Source: Anaeramoeba flamelloides
Taxonomy: Eukaryota; Metamonada; Anaeramoebidae
Direction of reading: 5' to 3'
Assembly (NCBI GenBank): GCA_027625915.1
Contig: JANTQA010000023.1
Coordinates: 17,112,001-17,176,000, forward strand
DNA length: 64,000 nt
Of the stretch, positions 62,379 to 64,000 are shown in pieces. The notes beneath the pieces were generated by a model, which did no database searches, was not told the DNA's origin, and saw only the letters and a program-made list of their open reading frames with translations. Made by a program: the position numbers and the translations under genes. Every line of letters begins with the position of its first letter. The stretch's first letter is position 1.

Positions 62379-63231
62379 ACCTAATACATTCGTTTTTTTT
62401 TTTTATTTATTTTTTAGGAATTATATACCTTAAGAGAGTTTTAATTCTTCTAGTTTTGAAAAAAATATTGGTCATGAAAATAATCTTTAAAACAAATATT
62501 AATTGTGAATATTAGTCAAATTAATGTGTAATTTCAAATATTTAAAAATAAATCCTTTTATTTAAGTATCAAAATTTTTACATTATAACTGTTTCGCTTG
62601 TCAGAATGACGATTTATTAAATAACACATGTATACAATGATTTCAATCAATCAAAAAAAAAAGAATAGTAAATTATCATTTTCCAAACTCTAGAAAACAT
62701 TTATAAAACTTGTTTTTTTTTTTCTGAATAGGTGTATCTAAACTCAATTAGACCCAAATTTTCCCAGCCTCAAATAAAAATTCATTTTTTTATTTTTTAA
62801 GAATCAAACAACTTATTATTATTACAAATAAAAGAAAATATAAACTATATATGAAAGTTGATCTTCATAAAAGAAATGCCCTGAAAAAATATAAATTTCA
62901 AAAAAAAAATAATAAAATATTAAAAATAGATAAGTCTGCTTTCATTGAAATGTTGATTCAAAATTACTCAATTTATTTAGGAAATTCAAATTTTTGAAAA
63001 TAAGATGTTCAAATAGTATTCTTATTTATTTTATCAAAAATTATCAATCTCAATTTTCTAAAAGTATTATTTTGAGTTACAAACGTTTGTTTTCTTGAAT
63101 TGAATTTTCAAAAAAAAAAAAAAAAAAATGACTAAATTAGGAAGTATGATCCCATCTGTGTATTGAAAATTTATTCTGATGAGAATATTGTATAAAAATC
63201 ATCGTTTTTGCTCCATTTTTTGAATAAAAAT

Positions 63232-63250
63232 TTGCCCCTTTGACTGAAAA
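63232..63250 (-). repeat. Solo terminal-repeat-like sequence
   Basis: TGCCCCTTTGACTGAAAAGG is the inverse of TTTTCAGTCAAAGGGGCA, closely like both ends of the element at 13991-14675. No partner end was found in the remaining sequence, so it may be an element truncated on one side or a chance match. Confidence 0.35.
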
Positions 63251-64000
63251 GGTTTTCAATTTAGTGATCAAACATTTAAATTGGTATTATATATACACAA
63301 TACTTTAATGAACTTTAGGTGGGTTTATTACTGGGTTCATAAAAAATTGTGAAGTTATAAAAGGAGATTGGCATTAAATAAAAGAAATTATTAAGAAATT
63401 CTGTAACAATTTACCTAATATCGTTAATTAAAAATTGTGGTAGGAATTATTACGATGTTCATATATTATTCAACACTATAGATTTATTTTTTAAAAGATT
63501 ACCTGGTGGTTAAAACATTTTTATTTATTTATATATATATATATATATTTGCTCATTTTTCACTGTTTAATAACAACAATTATAAAAAATATTCCTGGGT
63601 AATAAGTGTTTTTTTATTAATTATTATTTTTAAAAATATTTTATAATTTAAGTGGAAAAATTCAATTTCCCAGGTTTTTTTGGATTTTTTTTTCTCAGAT
63701 TTGATGACTTCTAATCTGAAAAACAATATCCTCAGATTTAAGAAGTTATTTTATTATCTTTCAAAAGTGTTTTAAATTTAATTATTAATATTACAATTCT
63801 TTGAAAAAATTAATTTAAAAACTTTATTTCTTATTATTCAGAGTTACTGCTATATTGGTGTGTTCATTTAATCCCTACATTAAGTAAATATTTTGATAAC
63901 ATGTTAACAATTTTCATATAATGAAAATGCCAATAATGGGCTAATAACATCGTTATATCATTTGTTTAAAAAATTGAGAGTGGGGGTGTACATTCCATTT

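Larger units (their letters stand above)
60939..64000. other. AT-rich right end with a foldback element, no gene
   Basis: No gene supported on either strand. The stretch contains the TTAA-bounded foldback element (61717-62378) and one terminus (63232-63250) like that of the element at 13991-14675. The remainder is low-complexity AT-rich DNA with a TA microsatellite near 63531-63549. Confidence 0.55.

Overview
The window is AT-rich eukaryotic DNA with standard-code reading frames, spliceosomal introns and long low-complexity Asn/Lys/Gln/Glu/Thr tracts, so it is a protist nuclear chromosome. The double-BTB RCC1 protein, the homopolymer-rich proteins and the intron style fit an amoeboid metamonad such as Anaeramoeba; that identification is an inference, not proven here. 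Nine protein genes can be supported. Six have introns that I rebuilt by joining GT...AG sites so that phase and family alignment both hold. Nine of the ten donors read GTAA. Most introns are about 100-220 nt, one is 810 nt and one is 7,360 nt.

Layout, left to right. (1) 3220-5565 (+): a 781-aa orphan with a disordered N-terminal half and a folded-looking C-terminal third. (2) 9460-10290 (+): a bZIP transcription factor with six perfect heptads. (3) 16467-22276 (-): a four-exon, about 1,782-aa BIG/Sec7-family ARF-GEF-like protein whose Sec7 domain lacks the catalytic glutamate. (4) 24864-33897 (+): an RCC1-repeat protein with two BTB regions, split by the 7.4-kb intron. (5) 37817-39259 (-): an Arg/Glu/Gly-rich disordered protein. 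(6) 42405-43401 (-): FIP1, the mRNA polyadenylation factor. (7) 44804-48595 (+): a four-exon RMC1 (Mic1 domain) orthologue, subunit of the Mon1-Ccz1 Rab7 activator. (8) 51509-52251 (+): ribosomal protein eL13. (9) 57524-60938 (-): cytosolic leucyl-tRNA synthetase.

The genes are not an operon or an obvious functional cluster. Two (BIG-like and RMC1) act in membrane traffic, two (eL13 and LeuRS) in translation, and two or three in transcription or RNA processing (bZIP, FIP1, perhaps the RE-rich protein). FIP1 and RMC1 are divergently transcribed about 1.4 kb apart.

The gaps between genes are long and very AT-rich. Reading copies against each other shows that much of this DNA is old dispersed repeat: a short inverted-repeat element in three copies, several 200-550 bp families shared between distant gaps and introns, an about 690-bp element with short terminal inverted repeats, and a young-looking 660-bp foldback element with arms of about 160 bp bounded by TTAA (61717-62378). 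No tRNA, rRNA, CRISPR array or virus-derived element was recognised. The most interesting single item is the apparent pseudo-GEF of the BIG family, followed by the giant intron and the foldback element.
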